DNA of 64,000 bases from Tuctoria greenei. Taxonomy: Eukaryota; Streptophyta; Magnoliopsida; Poales; Poaceae. A program made the translations under genes and the position numbers. The stretch is taken from NCBI GenBank assembly GCA_036927565.1, contig JAYESD010000001.1, forward strand, positions 1,426,001 through 1,490,000, written 5' to 3'. The notes under the pieces are model-generated. The model searched no databases and had not been told where the DNA came from. It saw only the letters and a program-made list of their open reading frames with translations. Below, piece by piece: positions 10,608 through 24,100 of this stretch; within the stretch, counting starts at the first letter, position 1; each line of letters starts with the position of its first letter.

Positions 10608-11461
10608 TGTCGGTACCCTGGGTACCATATACCCCTTAGGATTGCAAAGATCTTAAGGGAATGTCATCTACTTGATTTGAATACCTTCGGAGACCCACAT
10701 GTCAGACATGACCGGACCCGCTTCCCCGACATGGTTAGTCCCAGGGTCGCCACATGTACCATCAAACCGGAGCTACCGTCCACAAGGGGGAAGCTCCGGG
10801 CTATGTACCATAATGGCACCCCTAGACCTAACCCCAGACCGAGGGAAGCTCCGAAACTAACACGTGTTAGGTGGCACTAGACCTATCTGTTCCCCACAGT
10901 ATGCTCCGGAGCTACCACGTGTCCAACCGTCGGATCTTCAGCCTCTAACCTCCGGAAGACTCCACAATGGCACCGGATCTTCAAAGGGGAATCAAAGACT
11001 TCAAGACCCGATTAAGTGTCATTAATACTATATTAATGATACATGATCGAACGACTTTAATTACCAGTAACGATGCTGTCAAAGCCCGTAACTCGGTCAT
11101 TAAGGGCAATTAATCTCATCAAATGTGTATCAATATTAGTAACCGCCGGGGCCACATGTCGGGCCAGGCTAACTTATAACGGCCTGCCCTTGTACTATAA
11201 AAGGACAGGCCGACGATACATAGGGGGGACTCGATGCGCTCACTCTACACTCTTAACTGACATTGAGCTCATACATCCAATACAACACCAACACCCCGTG
11301 GAGTAGGGTATTACGCTCAGGCGGCCCGAACCACATAAATCTTCGTGTCTCTTGTGTCACTTAACACTTCACCTTCTTGAATCTCCGCGCCCACACCAAA
11401 CATCAAACTCCTCTAACACTTTAGTAGTGTCGGGAGATCTGCCGGATCAAAACCACCGACA
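10608..11461 (+). repeat. G1 5' LTR
   Basis: 854 bp, TGTCGGTACCCTGGG to CCACCGACA, followed by GTTGGCGCGCCAGGTAGGGG. It contains CTATAAAAGGACAGG (about 11196-11210) and several AGCTCCGG words in U3. Its first 250 bp match the 3' LTR remnant at 47798-48054. Confidence 0.92.
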
Positions 11462-11481
11462 GTTGGCGCGCCAGGTAGGGG
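11462..11481 (+). other. G1 primer-binding site
   Basis: GTTGGCGCGCCAGGTAGGGG lies immediately 3' of the LTR, as in G0, G2 (- strand, 31877-31858) and G4 (60689-60708). TGG at its start fits pairing with the CCA end of a tRNA. The tRNA species was not identified. Confidence 0.75.
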
Positions 11482-11498
11482 CGCCTGAGATTTCAAGA

Positions 11499-13904
11499 AT
11501 GGTGAACTCAGTCGCTGGATCATCCAATGGTCATCCCGCTGTTCAAGCTGTTGGGGGCAATCCCTCCAATATGCAGCCACCAGCAGGAACCACGGTTCCA
11601 GCAGGAGTCACACTTCCACCACCGCCGCCTCCACCAGCAAATCAAGCTGGGCAACACGATGGTGCACCGACGTCGATCACTGCGTCGGCGAATCTTGACA
11701 ACCCGAAACACGCGCTCCATGCATCACGTGCTCTCCTTCAACGCCCACCACCTCCGGATTCATCCCGGGATGCCATGGAGTAGTGGAGAGCCGATGTGGA
11801 ACACTTGGTTGCAGCAGCAGCCGACCGCATCAGCAACCAGGGTCCTCCTCCTTCAGGACGGGCCCCGTCGCAGCGACGGACCTTGTCTGGCAGACTTGGT
11901 CCGCACATTTCCAACAGCAGGAGACGTGATGCGTCACAGCAGGTGACGTCGTTGCCTTCTGGGGCACGACACACTCACACAGTATCAAGGCTTTCAACTC
12001 ATGACCTCTGGGCGGAGCTTGATCGCTGATACCATCAACAAGACGGCTGAGTCCATATTGAGCGTGCTCGTGAAAGACGAGAATCTCAGGACATTATTAC
12101 TCCTAAAGGAGTAGGAGGAGGTTGTTCAGCCCTGGCCATGCATCTGCGTATGGTCAGGTGGCCACAGAAATTCAGGCCTCACCTGCCGGAGAAGTTTGAC
12201 GGGACCGTTAATCCCGTCGAATTTCTTCAGATTTACTCCACTGCTATCTTGGCAGGTGGAGGAAATGAGGCCGTAATGGCCAATTATTTTCCTGTGGCTT
12301 TAACTGGGACCGCCCGGTCCTGGTTTATGAGCCTTCCACCCAACTCCATCAACAGTTGGGAGGAGTTGTGCCGGCAGTTCACCGCCAACTTCGGGAGTTC
12401 ATACACCCGACCAGGCACTGAACTGGACCTTTTTGCAGTCGTGCAAAAAGGAGGAGAATCCCTGCGATCATTCATCCAGAGATTCTCTCAGGTACGAAAC
12501 AATATCCCTTCTATCTCTAGCGCCTCTGTCATTGTGGCATTTAGACAGGGTGTGCGGGATAAGAAGATGCTGGAGAAACTGGTAATCAAGGAGATTACCA
12601 ATCACGGAACTCTTCAGCTTGGCTGACAAATGTGCCAGAGCTACGGAGGGATGTGAAATGCACTCCAAACCATTTCCAGGGGATCACAAAAAATCCTCCA
12701 AAGTAGAAGCCGCTACCTCTGGGAGTGGCAAGAAGAAGAAAAAGACCAACAGCAAGAAGAAGCCGTCGGCCGGCGCATCCAATGCTGCAGCTGCTGCAGC
12801 TCCGGGTGGACGGGGGCCACGCCCCAAGAAGCGACCTCGACCGTCTTCTGAAGGCGGTGGCAAACCCAAAGTGTGGTGTCCAATTCACAAAACGGACAGC
12901 CACAGTTTGGAAGACTGACGGGAGGTCCAAAACCTTGCCGAGCGCTACAACAAGCGCCGGGAAGAAGCTCCTTTCCGACAGAGGGAAGGAAAACAAAAAG
13001 TTGACGAAGCTCCGGCTGAAGAAGAGTTAGGTTTTTAGGATCCTAAAAAGGTCCTGAAGGCCGTCTACACCTCCGTCGACGATGATTCTGACGTCTCTGA
13101 CAACGAGCGTCAGAAAACCATGAACACCATTTTTGGTGGATCATGGGACATCACCTCCCGCCGCGTCCTCAAGACTATGCGTCGGGACATGGCTGTTGTA
13201 GCTCCTATAGCTAGGGCGGAGCCTCATCGGAAGTGGATGGACACAGCCATCACTTTTGATGCTTTGGACTGCCCTCGAAGCATGGTTGGAGCAGATCAGT
13301 TACCTTTGATGGTATCTCCTACCATCAATAACATCCAACTCCGGTAGACGGAGGTTCGGGGCTCAACCTCATAAGCTTTGAAGCTTTTACCAAGCTTTAG
13401 CTCTGACCTTCAGATCTTCACCCCTCCCGAACTTTCTCCGGAGTAGGTCCGGGAGCCATTACCCCACTCGGTGCTATTACCCTCCCCGTTACCTTCGGGA
13501 CCCGGAAGAAGTATCGCACCGAGAAGTTGGTCTTTGACGTTGCTCAAATCAACTTACCCTTCAATGCCATCTTGGGTAGGTCTACCTTGTACAAATTCAT
13601 GACAGCTGCTCATTATGTATATCTGGTGTTAAATATGCCAAAACTAGTAGGCATTCTCCGGATTCGCGAAGATCGCACTGTCGGAGTAACTGCTCTGGAA
13701 GAACTCCATGCGCTTACTACGGCGCAAGAGGAGGACTCCAGACAGGGGCAAGCTCCAAAACCTCCAAGCATTCGTCAGCGAGGCTCGACTTCTGCACCTC
13801 GTGTGCAGCCAAGCGGCGACACCGACATTCCCGTCAAAGTCGTCCAAATCGGTTCTGATGCCGCTCAGACCACCTATATATCGGGGGGATTGAACGACAA
13901 ATAG
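11499..13904 (+). pseudogene. G1 gag-protease, broken
   Basis: It begins MVNSVAGSSNG at 11499 and is recognisably collinear with the open gag of G4 (60727-63129). It keeps the gag domain (RWPQKFRPHLPEKFDGTVNP, ALTGTARSWF, SFIQRFSQVR), a Lys-rich stretch and the C-H-H zinc-knuckle-like end. It is interrupted by stops, among them TAG at 11781 (Gln in G4), TGA near 12028 and TGA at 12916 (Cys in G4), and by frame changes near 12600 and 13350. The protease motif DGGSGLNLIS remains near 13347-13377. It ends at the family's UAG (13902-13904) just before pol. Confidence 0.85.
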
Positions 13905-16900
13905 GAACTCGCGCTCATCGCTTTCCTCCAGGCTAATGTCGACGTGTTTGTCTGACAACCGTCACAAATGCCTGGGATCCCTAGGGAAGTGATTGAGCAC
14001 AATCTGAAGATTTACCCCGACGCCCAGCCTGTGCATCAGAAGCCTCAGAAACAATTAGTGGAGCGACATAACTTCATTTGACAAGAAGTGAAGAAGTTGC
14101 TCGAAGCTGGATTCATCCGAGAAGTCTTCCATCTAAAATGGCTGGCAAACTCAGTCGTTGTGCCCAAGGCCGGCGGGAAGCTTCGGATGTGTATTGACTA
14201 CACAACACTAAATAAGGCATGTCCAAAAGATCCATTCCCACTACCTAGAATAGATCAGATAGTGGATTCCACCTCCGAGTGTGAATTACTATGTTTCCTA
14301 GACGCATATTCTGGGTATCATCAAATCAGAATGTCTAGGGAAGATGAAGAGCATACCTCTTTCATCACATTAGATGGATTGTACTGTTATACAACCATGC
14401 CATTTGGTCTCAAGAATGCAGCTTCAACCTTTGTACGAGATATGTACAAAACTTTTGAAGAACTCATTAGAGACATAGTGGAAGTGTACGTCGATGACAT
14501 CGTGGTCAAGGTCAAGAACAAGGAGTCACTCCTTGACACCTTGCAGGTTGTCTTCGACAAGCTGCAGGTCACCCGCACAAAGCTAAATCCAGACAAGTGT
14601 GTCTTCGGAGTTAGCTCCGGAAAACTTCTTGGTTTCTTGGTAAGTCACTGAGGCATAGAAGCTAATCCGGCGAAGATCAAAGCCATTGAAGACATGCGGC
14701 CACCAGCCCGCATCAAAGATGTCCAAAAGCTGACTGGATGTCTAGCAGCCCTCAACCGGTTCATTTCAAGACTGGCGGAACGGGCACTTCCCTTATTCAA
14801 GTTATTGAGGAAGTCCGGACCATTCCAATGGTCCGAAGAAGCAGAAAAGGCGCTTCAGGAGCTAAAACAGCTCCTCACAACCCTACCAACTCTGGTAGCT
14901 CTGAACCCTGGTGAGCCTTTGCTGCTTTACATTTCAGCTACTAACGAAGTCGTCAGTATGGTCCTGGTTGCGGAGAGACCATAACTATCCCATACTCAGG
15001 AATCCAGACCCCTTTGGGAGGGTCCGGAGGTTTCTGAAAGCGAGTCTGGGTCCCAGCTCCCAGACTTGATTCCACAAGAAGTTACTTCAGAAGACCCAGA
15101 CCCCTCCGGGAGGGTCCAGGTCGCTTCTGAAGAAGCTCCGGGTTCCTCCAGCAAGGACCCGGAGGTCCCCGAAGAAAATCCGGATCCCCCCGGGAGGATC
15201 CGGGTCAATGAAGAGGAAGCTCCGGGCCCCTCCGGGAGGGTCCGGACCATCCAACGCCCAGTGTACTTCATCAGTGAAGTACTTCATGACGCCAAGACTC
15301 GATACCTAGAGGTGCATAAGCTGCTCTATGCAGTTCTTATTGCCTCCAGGAAGCTTCGCCATTATTTCCAAGCTCACAAGATCTTAGTGGTGACTTCTTA
15401 CCCACTTCGAGCAATCTTGCATAATCCCAACTCAACTGGGAATATCGCAAAGTGGGCAGCGGAATTGGCCGAATTCGATCTCAAATTCATTTCAAGGCAA
15501 GCAATCAAGAGTCAAGCATTGACGGATTTCGTGGCGGAATGGACTCCCTCTCCATCAAACCCTGGGGGCCCCAGTGAGTAGAAGCCGGAACACAAAGCTC
15601 CGGTCTTCACCGAGCCTCACTGGACCCTCTACTTCGACGACTCCATGCAAAAGCAGGGGGCCGGAGCTGGAATCCTTCTCCTCGCACCAACTGGGGAGAA
15701 TGTAAAATACATGGTACACCTTGACTTCAAGGCGACCAACAACATGGCGGAGTACGAAGCACTCATCTACGGACTAAAGGTGGCACAGTCATACGGTGTC
15801 AAACAGCTACTGTTCAAGGGAGATTCACAGCTCATCATTAAGCAAGTGAAGGGTGAATGCTCCTGTAACAACCTCCAGCTAGCTGCTTACATCCTTGAAG
15901 TCCAGAGGCTTCAGAAGGACTTCGAAGTCCTAGACCTCCACCATGTCCAGCGTGCCCACAACGCTGAAGCTGACGAACTCTCGAAAAAAGTGTCAACTGG
16001 AGCTCCGGCTCCTGACGGAACTTTCGTCCGGAGGTTGTCAAAACCCACAGCTCAGCCTGCCGAACTGAGTGAACGGGGCGAGATCAGCATCCCGAAGCTG
16101 ACAGTCCCGATGGCCCTGTTACCATGGCAGCCATCAAGGGTCGTAGGTGCTGCCGGAAGCTCCGAGCAACCCAGCACGCAAGACTCAAATGCTCAATTTA
16201 GCTCCGATGCATGGATCTCGGAGATCTGAAGCTACTTGAAAGACAACATCCTTCCTGACGATGATGTGTCCGCTGACCGGATAGTCAGATTGGCTAAAAG
16301 ATACACGTTGGTAGAAGGGGATCTCTACCGGCGTGGTGCCAACGGCATCCTAATGCGGTGCGTCACAAGGGAATAAGGCTGCGAGCTCCTCGCAGAAATC
16401 CATGGAGGCGAGTGTGGGAACCACGCGTCTTCCCGCACGCTGGTCGATAAAGCCTTTTGGCATGGTTTCTACTGGCCTACAACACTCCAGGATGCAACTG
16501 AGCTGGTGAAGAAATGCAAAGCATGCCAATTTCATGCAAAGCAAATTCACACACCGGCTCAGCCCTTACAAATGATACCTCCTACATGGCCCTTCGCTGT
16601 GTGGGGGATGGACATCTTGGGACCTTTCCCAAGAGCCGTCGGAGGTCACAAATTTCTGTACGTCGCCATTGACAAGTTCACCAAATGGCCGGAAGCAACT
16701 CCAGTTGTGAGAATCAACAAGCAGTATGCTATCAACTTTCTGCAGTCCATTGTATGCAGATTTGGAGTCCCAAACAAAATCATCACTGATAATGTGACCC
16801 AATTCACAAGCTCTGCATTTCAAGGATATTGCGAAGACCTCGGCATTCAAGTTTGCTACGCCTCCGTAGCTCACCCGGCAAGCAATGGCCAGGATGAGAG

Positions 16901-17447
16901 AGCAAATGCTGAAATCCTTAAAGGACTCAAAACGCGCACCTATGAGCGCTTGAAAAAACATGGAGCCAACTGGATTGAAGAGCTTCCACCCACTTTATGG
17001 GCCAACAGGACAACTCCAAACCGGTCAACTGGAGAGACACCCTTCTTCCTGGTGTACGGAGCTAAAGCAATCCTTCCTCCGAAGATCACCTTGGGGTCAC
17101 TCCGGGTTCGGACCTTCGACGAAGCCACGCAGCACCAGCTCCGACGTGAAGACCTAGACCTCCTTGAGGAGGGAAGGTGCCAAGCAGCTGTTCGGAATGC
17201 CCGATACCGCCAAGCCCTTCGGCGCTATCATCAGCGGCATGTACACAACCGACAGCTCGAGGAAGGCGATCTGGTGCTACGGAGAATACAATCCAGAGAA
17301 GGGTTAAACAAACTCTCCCCCAGCTGGGAGGGACCTTTCCGAGTGATTAAAGTATCCCGTCCTGGAAGCGTTCGCTTAGCTACTGAGGATGGGACACCTC
17401 TCCCAAATCCTTGGAACATTGAGCACCTCCGTAAGTTCTACACTTAA
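13905..17447 (+). pseudogene. G1 pol (RT, RNase H, integrase), broken
   Basis: It follows the UAG in the same frame and has the domain order of the G2 pol: reverse transcriptase with CIDYTTLNKACPKDPFPLPR and YVDDIVVK (about 14487-14510), a palindrome-rich linker (15005-15250), RNase H regions, and integrase with the zinc-binding region near 16410-16540 and the D-D-E core. Stops at 13954 (Trp to TGA), 14080, 14649, 14982, 15580, 16227 and 16374 break it. The integrase core also reads TDNVTQF where G2 reads TDNGTQF. It cannot encode active enzymes. Confidence 0.88.
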
Positions 17448-18763
17448 TATCACGGAGGTGAGTCTGTAATAACTTGAGGTGTATGTTATAGAGTCATTGT
17501 ACAGAGTCGGGTAGTTCCTCCGGGAGAACAGGCGGACCTTTCCCGAAAGGTCCGCAAAGTTCATGCAACACTTGTCACAGTCTCAGGACTAAAAGTGTAG
17601 CTAGCTACCCTGGTTCAAACGAGAAATGAAACACGTTTAGCCTGGTTCCGTACCCTAAGAGTGTACTTGTTTCCCCTGTACCCCGGACCTATAATGAAAC
17701 ACATCTTCATGTGAAACAGACTCCACGTGCATTTATTTTGTACAGGCTTAACATTTTTTATTTTTCTCTTTCTTGTCTATAATAAAGTTGTGCAATTCTT
17801 AAGAAATTTTAGTCCGACCGATTCATGTACAATTCAAGCTGTATTTTCAATTCTTTTGGATTCAAATATTGTTCATGGCTCACTCGCCTGAATGCCGCCA
17901 AGCCAATCTAGGGCTGGAGTGTGCTATTGGTTTAGCCTGGTCAAGCAACCTAAGTACGCCACTCTACCTACACCCCGGCAGGCCGAAGTAAGGCGGGTCG
18001 AAGTACAATTGGATATGGAAGAAAAGACAATGCATTCGGTTGTATTCAGAATCGCGTTTGACCTAAAACTTTCTTGGGAATCGTAAGCCACAACGAAGTT
18101 ATAGGCAAGGAACAAATTTTACTATTTTTCTTGGCTTCAGTGTGCAGGAAAAATAAAAAAATCCACGTTGATGGAGAAAAGCCGGAGCTAACAAAGCTCC
18201 GACTCCCCCTGGGTGGTTTGTAATCAATGTTAAACGTTGAAAACAAGCATCACCGGAGCAACCAAGCTCCGATAAAGCTAGGGGGCCAGCCGTCGACGCA
18301 GAATAAAAGATGGTGAGAAGACCCCACAAACGAAGTCTGCTGCCGACAAACTACGTGTTGGCAAAGGTCACTGCCGGAGCTACTAAGCTCCGGCACCCCG
18401 GAGGGCTAACTATTGATGCTCTACGCGTTGATAGGGACTATTGCTGGAGCTACTAAGCTCCGACGATAGACAATGCCGGAGCTTCTAAGCTACGACAACC
18501 TCAGGGGGCCTTCACTATCGAAGACTTCGGACCTACAGTCTACAAGTTCGAAGAAAATGAGTCTTCAACAAAACACAATATCCTCTTGGTACATGTTCAC
18601 AATCAAATTGTGTACATCTACCAGGGGGCCAAGTGAAGACAAAAGTGTTGAAGACAAAAAATGTAATTCTAAAAAATTTGGGGATTTCATTCATCTGGAG
18701 ACAAGGGATTACAAAATTGGGGAAGAAAAAGAGTGAATACAAGTGGGAGCTACAGAGATGGTC
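17448..18763. repeat. G1 spacer with stem-loop array between convergent pol and antisense gene
   Basis: Non-coding DNA between the ends of pol (+) and the antisense gene (-). Five imperfect stem-loops of the form GGAGCT-NNNN-AGCTCC stand at about 18182-18202, 18252-18272, 18373-18394, 18444-18462 and 18474-18493. Matching arrays sit in the same place in G2 (24919-25145) and G3 (56119-56361), so it is part of the element. The remainder is AT-rich 3' untranslated sequence of both genes. Confidence 0.75.
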
Positions 18764-19830
18764 CTAGACCCTATGGAAGAACTGGGCGACCTTCTGAGCA
18801 ACCTCCGACACGTTGGCTCGGGTGGCTTCACCTTCTCCTTCGACGGGACCTTCATGCACCGGGTCCAAAGGGAATTGGAGATCTCGGCTGGTGTAGCACG
18901 TCAGCACATACTCTGCGATGTTCTTCGCCAGGGATTGCCCCTCAACCTCCAACTGGTCTGCGATGACGTCGCCCACCTTGGAGAGTTTGCTACCCGCCGA
19001 GCTCAATGCTTGCAACGCCAGGTCCGGCTCCGGCCCCGGATCATCCGGACGCACGTGACTGAAGCCCATCGGTGTGAGCGCGTCGTTGGCTTTGCTCAAG
19101 AACTCCCAAACTTGTAGGGAGTCCGCAGTCCTCAAGCCCTTCAGTTCCTCCAAGGATCTTTTGGCCGCCGCCAGTTCAGAATTCTCGCAAGCAAGGCGCT
19201 CAACCTCTTTGGCATTTTGCTAAATCTTTTCAGCAACCTGCTTCTCGAGTTTGCCGAGCTCCTCCTCCCGGAGGTAGATCTTGTTTCGGCGGTCGACCAG
19301 GTCCTTCTCCCGGCCCCTAACTTTCTTCTCCCTAGCAGCGAGGGCACACTCTTGTTGGTAGAGTTCCTTCCCTCTCACCCAGGCCTTCTCCTCCTCCTCA
19401 AGGCAACGCTCCTCCAACTTCTTGGTGCGTTCCTTGAGACCCTTGTCAACCAGAGCCACCTTTTCGGCGAGCTCCTCCTCCCTCCTCAAGACGTCATCCC
19501 GCAGCTCTAGGAGTTTTTGCTCTTCATCTTCGAGCCTCTTCTCCCTCTCCTCAAGTGCCTCCCGGCGCTTGATGAGAGTAGTGTTAATGGCTTCAAGCCT
19601 TTCTTGGCGTTCATCAGCCCCACTATTAGCTACCTTGGTCTGCTCATAAATGGCCCAGGATTGAGCGTCGAGGGCGCGAGTCAAGCTCTCCCTGTCATCC
19701 AATAATTTGCCCCAGTACTCCAGGCGGACCTTCTCCTGCTTGATCCATTCCTTGTCGCCTGCCAGCCTCGATTGCGCCAGCTTGGTCTCGAAGTAGAGCC
19801 GGTTACACCACCGCCTAAGGGTTTGGCGCT

Positions 19831-20660
19831 TGTCGACTGTTGGAGTCGGCAGATCCCCTAACACTATGAGAAGTGTTTGAAGGAGTTTGTGGTTCGGTCT
19901 GGGCGCGCGGAGATCTAAGAAAGTGAAATGCGATTTGGACACGAGTGACACGGTGGTTTACGTGGTTCGGGCCGCCTGAGCGTAATACCCTACTCCACGG
20001 GTGTGTGTTTTTTGTATTAACTTGTGAGCTTCCGAGTGTTCTCCCCTTTTCTTGTGTATCGTCGGTTTGTCCTTTTATAGTACAAGGACCAACCGTTACA
20101 AGTCAGCCTGGCCCGACATGTGGCCCTGGCGGTTATTAGTATTGATACACGAGATTAATTGTTGTTAATAACCCTGTAACGGCTCCGACAGTGCCGTTAC
20201 AGGTGTTAAGGCTGTCCGATTAATTATCATTAACGTGGAATTAATGGTAATTAATCGGATCTTGAAGTCTGCGGCTGTCCTTTGGAGATCCGGAGCCGTT
20301 ACAACGTCTCCCGGGGGCTTTAAGCATCTAGCTCCGTCGTGTGGACACGTGGCAGCTCCGGAGCTTGCTTGGGAGAAGCGGGAAGCTCCGGGATGACCTG
20401 GCACGTGTCATGTCCGGAGCTTCTCTCGGTCGGGGGCTACCTCCGAAGGTGCCGTTTCAGTACTTGGCCCGGAGCTTCACCCTTGCGGGTAATAGCTCTG
20501 GGCTGACAGTACACGTGGCAACCTAGAGGTTAACCATGTTGGAGAAGTGGGTCCGGCCACGTCTGGCGAGTGGGCCCCCGTGGGTCTTCAATTTGAGTTG
20601 ATGTCCTTCCCTTGAGATCTTTGTAACCTCAGGGGGTGTATGGTTTTTAGGGTACCGACA
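19831..20660 (-). repeat. G2 3' LTR
   Basis: 830 bp. On - it starts TGTCGGTACCCTAAAAACC and ends CCAACAGTCGACA. It carries TATAAAA (about 20079-20073) and repeated AGCTCCGG words in U3. Read by eye it is identical to 31878-32707. Confidence 0.95.
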
Positions 20661-20673
20661 GTGGCCCCCTGGA
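20661..20673 (-). other. G2 polypurine tract
   Basis: On the minus strand the sequence just before the 3' LTR is TCCAGGGGGCCAC, a purine-rich run next to the TG terminus and the expected plus-strand primer of reverse transcription. The same run precedes the LTRs of G1 (47785-47797) and G3 (51771-51783). Confidence 0.75.
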
Positions 20674-21190
20674 CCTACCTCCGGGGAAGGCCAACGGGAT
20701 GAAGTCGTTCCGCCGGAGGTGGGTCCATACTTGTGACTCTTGAACTGGGTCTTCAAGAGTCTTCGGAGGTGCCTTTGGCGGGGCTTTATGGTTGAGTCCC
20801 GACGCGTGGCGCACCTCAGGCGGCAGATAAGATCTTTGACGTGCGGATCTCTCGCAATTGAAGGTCGTCGGTTCCCGATACGAAAACCGTATCGGTTCCG
20901 CGCGCCTTGTCAGTCCGCCGCCTTTGGGTTTCCCGCCTCGTGATGACAACTGTTCGCCTGGGTAAGAGCCTCGACTTGATCGTCAGGGTGGTCCCGGGCC
21001 CTCTTGTCATCGGCTGGGTTGAATTCTTGAGTAGTATGCTTAACTCCCCTGCAGTTTCCATCCAAGCGTTGCGAGGGCTTACTTAAGAAGGAAAGCGCAC
21101 CGTCGGGAGTTCTTTACGCTTTCCATCTGTTCTTGCGCTCAAACTCCCAACTCGTGCTTTGCTTCTCTTCTCTCGCCTAGCAGTGCTGCG

Positions 21191-24100
21191 ATGGAGTTGG
21201 GTCTGCGTGAGAGTCGTTTGAAGACGGAGAGCGATCTGAAGAAGGTCCGAGCCCTCATGGGGTGGTCGTCGGACTTCTTCAACCGTTCAGTCCGCACTGG
21301 AGGAGAGCTTCCCTTTAAAAAGGAGCACTCCGGCGAAATGGTATACTTTTCATCGTATGCCATGGTGGGGCTGATCCCACCATTTTCTTCCTTCTTTTTG
21401 ATGCTGCTGGACTTCTATGGTCTGCAGCTATACCACCTTGGCCCTCACTCCCTTCTCCTTGTGTCCATCTTTGTCCACTTCTGCGAGATGTGGGTGGGCA
21501 TTCCTCCCTGCATCGAGCTCTTCCGCACTTTCTTCACCGTCCAAACCACCGGCCGAAGTGACGAGTACCTTGGCTTCTACTACTTTGTGAAGCGCAAGAA
21601 GTGCCCGTTCAAGTATCTCCGGTCGTTCCCTTCCGGGAAGTGGGATGACTGGAAGAAAGATTGGGTAGTTGTCCGGGTGGAGGAGCACGAGCGGTTGGAG
21701 CTGCCAGAAGGTCTGCCTGGCATTGACACGTCGGTGTGGAGCGAAGTTCCGGCGCTGGCGGCAGCCTTCGATCCCGTCCTATCAAGGATCCGCCAATGTG
21801 TGGAGGGAGGATTGACTCCCCAGGCGGTGTTCTGCAACTTCCTGTTCAACAGGTGGGCACCGCTGAAGAGGAGGGAGAAGCTCGCCTGGGCCCTCAACAG
21901 CGTGATGGACGAAGACCGGGTTGAAACCGGGTTGAAGTCCAGCATGGTGGGGAAGTCCTTGGAGTTTCACCTCAAGAAGTTCCAGCACGGCATCGATGTA
22001 GACGGAGCGTACTTGACTCCGCCACCGGCTTTCCTCCCCCTGAACGAGGAAGTTGAGTTCAGCAGGGAGCTCCGGCGGAAGATGCCCGCGCTTGACGACC
22101 TTGGCGTCGTCGAGAGAAGATCGACCGCCCCGTTGGCGATCCCCGGGTTGTCGGAAGGCGGCTCCGCCCCTGTCTCTCAGCCAAGAGCTGAGGTCACCGG
22201 CAAGGGCAAGGAGCTGGCGGAGGAGCCAGAGAGCCGGAAGAGGAAGTTGCGTCATGCTGACGGGAGGTCCGTCGGGCTTGCTACTTCCCCGCCAGTTTCC
22301 CGTCCTCAGGAAGGAGGATCCTCCGCTGCTGTAGCGTCTGTCCCCGTGGTGGGGTCTTTTCGGAGCGCTACTGTTCCGGCGGTGGGATCCTCCCGGAGTA
22401 CGGCTGTCCCCGTGATGGGTCCCTCCGGAGGTGCCAGCTCCGGACAGGCGACTCCGGTTCGAGAAGCGGTGAGGGCCTCCAGGTCTAGGAGTTCCTCCCG
22501 GTCAAGGAGAGCTCCGACCCGGGAAACGCCCGCGGCTACGGCAAGTCCTGTGAGTCCTCCCGGAGCTCCTACGCCGACCGTGGCCAGCCCGGAACGTCCG
22601 GGAAAGAGGTTTCGCGCAAGCTGGTGCGTGAACCTCCCAAGGTAATTTTTCTTGTTTACCTCAATTAACTTTTAATTATAGCATCTGTTTGCTCAATTTC
22701 TTCATTCTTCATCTGCAGCGTTCCCAAGAAGGGGAGTGAAGCTCTGCCCTCTGCCACAGTGTCTGAGGCTACGAGGGCTTCTGCTCCAGCTCCGGTGCCG
22801 CCCCAGGCGGAGGCTGCGACAGCTCCGGCGCCGGCTGTCGTGGTCATGGACCTCGACTCGTCTCCAGAAGTTCCCGTGGTAGCGCCGGACCACGGGATTG
22901 AAGATGCGCCAGCGGCACCCGCTCCGGAGGTTGAAGCTCCGGGCCCTGGTGCTGCAGAAGTAGATGCTCCGGCTGTCGAGCCGGAGGAAGTTGCGGTCCC
23001 GGCTTCAGAGCCGGAAAATGCTGGAGCTTCGGCGGTCGAGCCGGAGGCAGCTGAAGCCCCGGCGTGCGAGCCGGAAGTTGAAGTGGTTCCGGCAATTGAG
23101 CCGGTTACTTCTGAAGCTCCGGTCGCAAGGCCGGTAGTTATTGGAGCGCCGGCTGCAGAGCCGGTGGTGGTGGAGGCGGGGGAGCTTGAGCTCCCCTCAG
23201 AAGAAGCGTCCCGACCGGAGCCATTGGAGGCGACGACGTCGATGGTACCCGTGGCGGAGCCAGAGTGCCTGAGTGAAGTCGCCGGCCCCCAGCCTGAGGG
23301 GGCGAATGAAGATTTGGTGGCGGGACCTTCTTCAGTGGCGACTGAGGCCATCCCGGAGGAGGGCCCTAGTGCCTTGGAAGCTCGGGGTTCCGCTCTCGCA
23401 GAGTGGGACCCAATTTTTGTAAATGAAGACCCGCTGGAACCAGCGGAGGAGACCCCAGAAGGTCCGGAGCCCATCTCGCTGTCGATGTCCATCGACAACG
23501 CTTGCTCCAGTCTGCGCCAAGTCCAACTAGCCTTCTTCCACGACAGCAAGGTTCTTGAAGAGGAGCGCCAAACCCTTAGGAGGTGGCGTAATAGACTCCA
23601 ATTCGAAACCAAGCTGGCGCAGTCGAGGATCGCTGCGGACAAGGAATGGATCAAGCGGGAGAAGGTCCGCTTGGAGCTCTGGGGTGAGATGCTGGACGAG
23701 AGGGAGAGCATGACTCACAACCTCGACGCCCAATCCCGGGAGTACCACGACCAAGCTAAAGCTGCCAATGATGCGGCCAACGCCCGGTACGATCAACTCG
23801 AAGCCATCAGTACCGCACTCATCAAGCGCCGAGAGGCGCTTGAGGGAAGGGAAAAGCGGCTCGAGGATGAGGAGCAAAAACTCCTGGAGCTACGGGATGA
23901 CGTCTTGCGACGTGAAGAAGAGCTCGCCGAGAAGACAGCTCTGGCGGACAAGGGCCTCGAGGAGCGCGCTAAAAAATTGGAAGAGCGCTGCCTCGAGGAG
24001 GAGGAAAAGACCTGGGTGCGAGGGCAGGAACTCTACGAGTATGAGTGTGCTCTCATCGCCCGGGAGAAGAAAATAGAGGCTAGGGAGAAAGACCTGGTCG

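Noticed and set aside
10287..10880. 197-codon + frame with a gag-like start
   Set aside because: Only the first 107 codons are gag of G0. The rest is reading into the G1 LTR.
19945..20526. Identical short open frames in both G2 LTRs (also 31992-32573)
   Set aside because: LTR sequence with no start context or domain. Identity only reflects identical LTRs.
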